Positions 63,312-64,000 of a DNA stretch of 64,000 bases are shown here, piece by piece. The translations under genes were made by a program, and so were the position numbers. The stretch comes from JAQUCI01 sp034932685 (GTDB lineage: Bacteria > Bacillota_I > Bacilli_A > Erysipelotrichales > Erysipelotrichaceae). Within the stretch, counting starts at the first letter, position 1. Each line of letters begins with the position of its first letter. The stretch is taken from the NCBI GenBank assembly GCA_034932685.1, contig JAYFOM010000031.1:1-64000 (forward strand), read 5' to 3'. The notes under the pieces are model-generated. The model was not told where the DNA came from and did no database searches. It worked only from the letters and a program-made list of their open reading frames with translations.

Positions 63312-63509
63312 TTATACCTCTTCTGTTGCTTTAGCAACTATTTTCTTCAATCTTTTTTCAAAATCAGGTCTTTCAAACAAAATAATTGCACCACACCCAA
63401 GACACTTAACTTTAATATCAACCCCCACCCTTGTTATTTGCCATTGTTTAGATTTATGACAAGGATGTTCTTTTTTTAACTCAACAATATCATTTAATTT
63501 ATATTCCAT
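63312..63509 (-). CDS. DUF951 family protein
   Basis: A 65-residue protein with the family features KKEHPCHKSKQW and VKCLGCGAIILFERPDFEKR. The cysteines could bind metal. It precedes ychF in many Bacillota, as here. Its start overlaps folD by 11 nt. The function is unknown. Confidence 0.9.
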   Translation of the reverse strand: MEYKLNDIVELKKEHPCHKSKQWQITRVGVDIKVKCLGCGAIILFERPDFEKRLKKIVAKATEEV

Positions 63510-64000
63510 GCTGTTCCTCCCTCATTTGGTATGCCTTTAGTGTGTTAGATAATAACATTGTTATTGTCATTGGTCCAACTCCTTTAGGCATTGGTGTGAT
63601 ATAAGATGCAATATCTTTAACATCATCAAAATCTACATCACCATGTAGCTTGTTGTCAATACCTTTACTAGTACCAACGTCAATAACAACAGCGTTGGAT
63701 TTAACATATTCCTTTGTAATTAGTTGCGGTTTACCAACTGCAACTACCAATAGATCTGCTTGTTTACATACTTCCTTTAAATTTCTCGTGTATGAGTGGC
63801 AGATTGTAACTGTCGCATTAGCTTGTTGTAATAACATCGCAACTGGCATGCCAACAAGATTGCTACGACCAACAACAACAGCGTGTTTTCCACTAAGATC
63901 ATAATCTATTGACTTAATTAATGCCATAATACCAAGTGATGTACAAGGTAATAGTGCCGCTTGTTTTAGTTGAGCTCTTCCAACATTCAATGGGTGTAAA
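63499..64000 (-). CDS. folD: Methylenetetrahydrofolate dehydrogenase/cyclohydrolase, C-terminal part
   Basis: The C-terminal part of FolD, cut by the right edge; the reading frame runs to the last bases (LHPLNVGR). Seen: VVGRSNLVGMPVAMLL for NADP binding, LLVVAVGKPQLI and TPMPKGVGPMTITMLL. It interconverts one-carbon forms of tetrahydrofolate. The start lies outside the window. Confidence 0.96.
   Translation of the reverse strand, partial: LHPLNVGRAQLKQAALLPCTSLGIMALIKSIDYDLSGKHAVVVGRSNLVGMPVAMLLQQANATVTICHSYTRNLKEVCKQADLLVVAVGKPQLITKEYVKSNAVVIDVGTSKGIDNKLHGDVDFDDVKDIASYITPMPKGVGPMTITMLLSNTLKAYQMREEQHGI

Noticed and set aside
1..64000. Mollicute-type code with UGA as tryptophan
   Set aside because: Several genes end in TGA at the expected length (DarA-like and PfkB genes, DUF4430 gene), and tryptophans are coded by TGG.
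1..64000. CRISPR array, tRNA or rRNA genes
   Set aside because: No regularly spaced repeats and no tRNA or rRNA-like sequences were recognised; the island uses a protein gene as its attachment site.

Overview
The window looks like an AT-rich chromosome of a low-GC Gram-positive relative (Bacillota, near Erysipelotrichia or the walled relatives of the Mollicutes; lineage is inference). It uses the standard bacterial code: genes end in TGA, TAG and TAA, and Trp is TGG. MurA, a TagO/WecA-type transferase, an MreB/Mbl homologue, the RNA polymerase delta subunit and the gene order tilS-hpt-ftsH-hslO-dusB-lysS support this placement. Almost all genes from 5.8 kb onward are on the minus strand.

Region 1 (1-5.8 kb). 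After small genes (YbjQ family, ispD), a divergent plus-strand unit starts with a cobalamin riboswitch. It reads through a membrane-anchored DUF4430 protein, an ECF-type S component, a PduO-type cobalamin adenosyltransferase and then a B12-dependent (class II) ribonucleotide reductase. Sensing, uptake, activation and use of B12 sit together.

Region 2 (5.8-15 kb). A membrane protein is followed by a seven-gene minus-strand operon: solute-binding lipoprotein, MBL/beta-CASP-like hydrolase, type I phosphodiesterase-like hydrolase, ABC ATPase, two permeases and a divergent 5'-nucleotidase-like protein. It looks like an uptake and breakdown pathway for a phosphorylated or nucleotidic substrate. A strong hairpin follows the binding-protein gene.

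Region 3 (15.26-24.09 kb). This is a genomic island of about 8.8 kb inserted in the 3' end of lysS. The last codons of lysS are duplicated at both ends as a 23-bp repeat with one synonymous mismatch, and the displaced copy still lies in front of the original terminator. The cargo is three same-strand genes: an ABC/SMC-like ATPase, a SIR2-like protein, and an HD plus Hsp90-type ATPase protein. I read this as a candidate anti-phage system. A 1127-bp insertion sequence with a 25-bp target duplication separates the cargo from a Tn916/ICE-type integrase whose 5' part is frameshifted.

Region 4 (24-46.4 kb). Housekeeping genes run lysS, dusB, hslO, ftsH, hpt, tilS, tagO-like, mreB/mbl, DUF1146, the complete F1Fo ATP synthase operon (atpCDGAHFEBI in coordinate order), upp, glyA, a Sua5/YwlC protein, prmC, prfA, tdk, rpmE and a SPOUT methyltransferase. 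The c subunit carries two carboxylates in the positions associated with Na+-coupled rotors.

Region 5 (46.5-64 kb). This holds a DUF1846 protein, a split chromate-type transporter with a divergent LysR regulator, murA, rpoE and argS. A phosphonate-type ABC system (phnD, phnC, two phnE) follows with a cytoplasmic 5'-nucleotidase and a NusG-II-domain protein. The window ends with an Xaa-Pro aminopeptidase, ispF, a PfkB kinase, a DarA-like c-di-AMP receptor, ychF, DUF951 and a folD gene cut by the right edge. I saw no tRNA, rRNA or CRISPR array.
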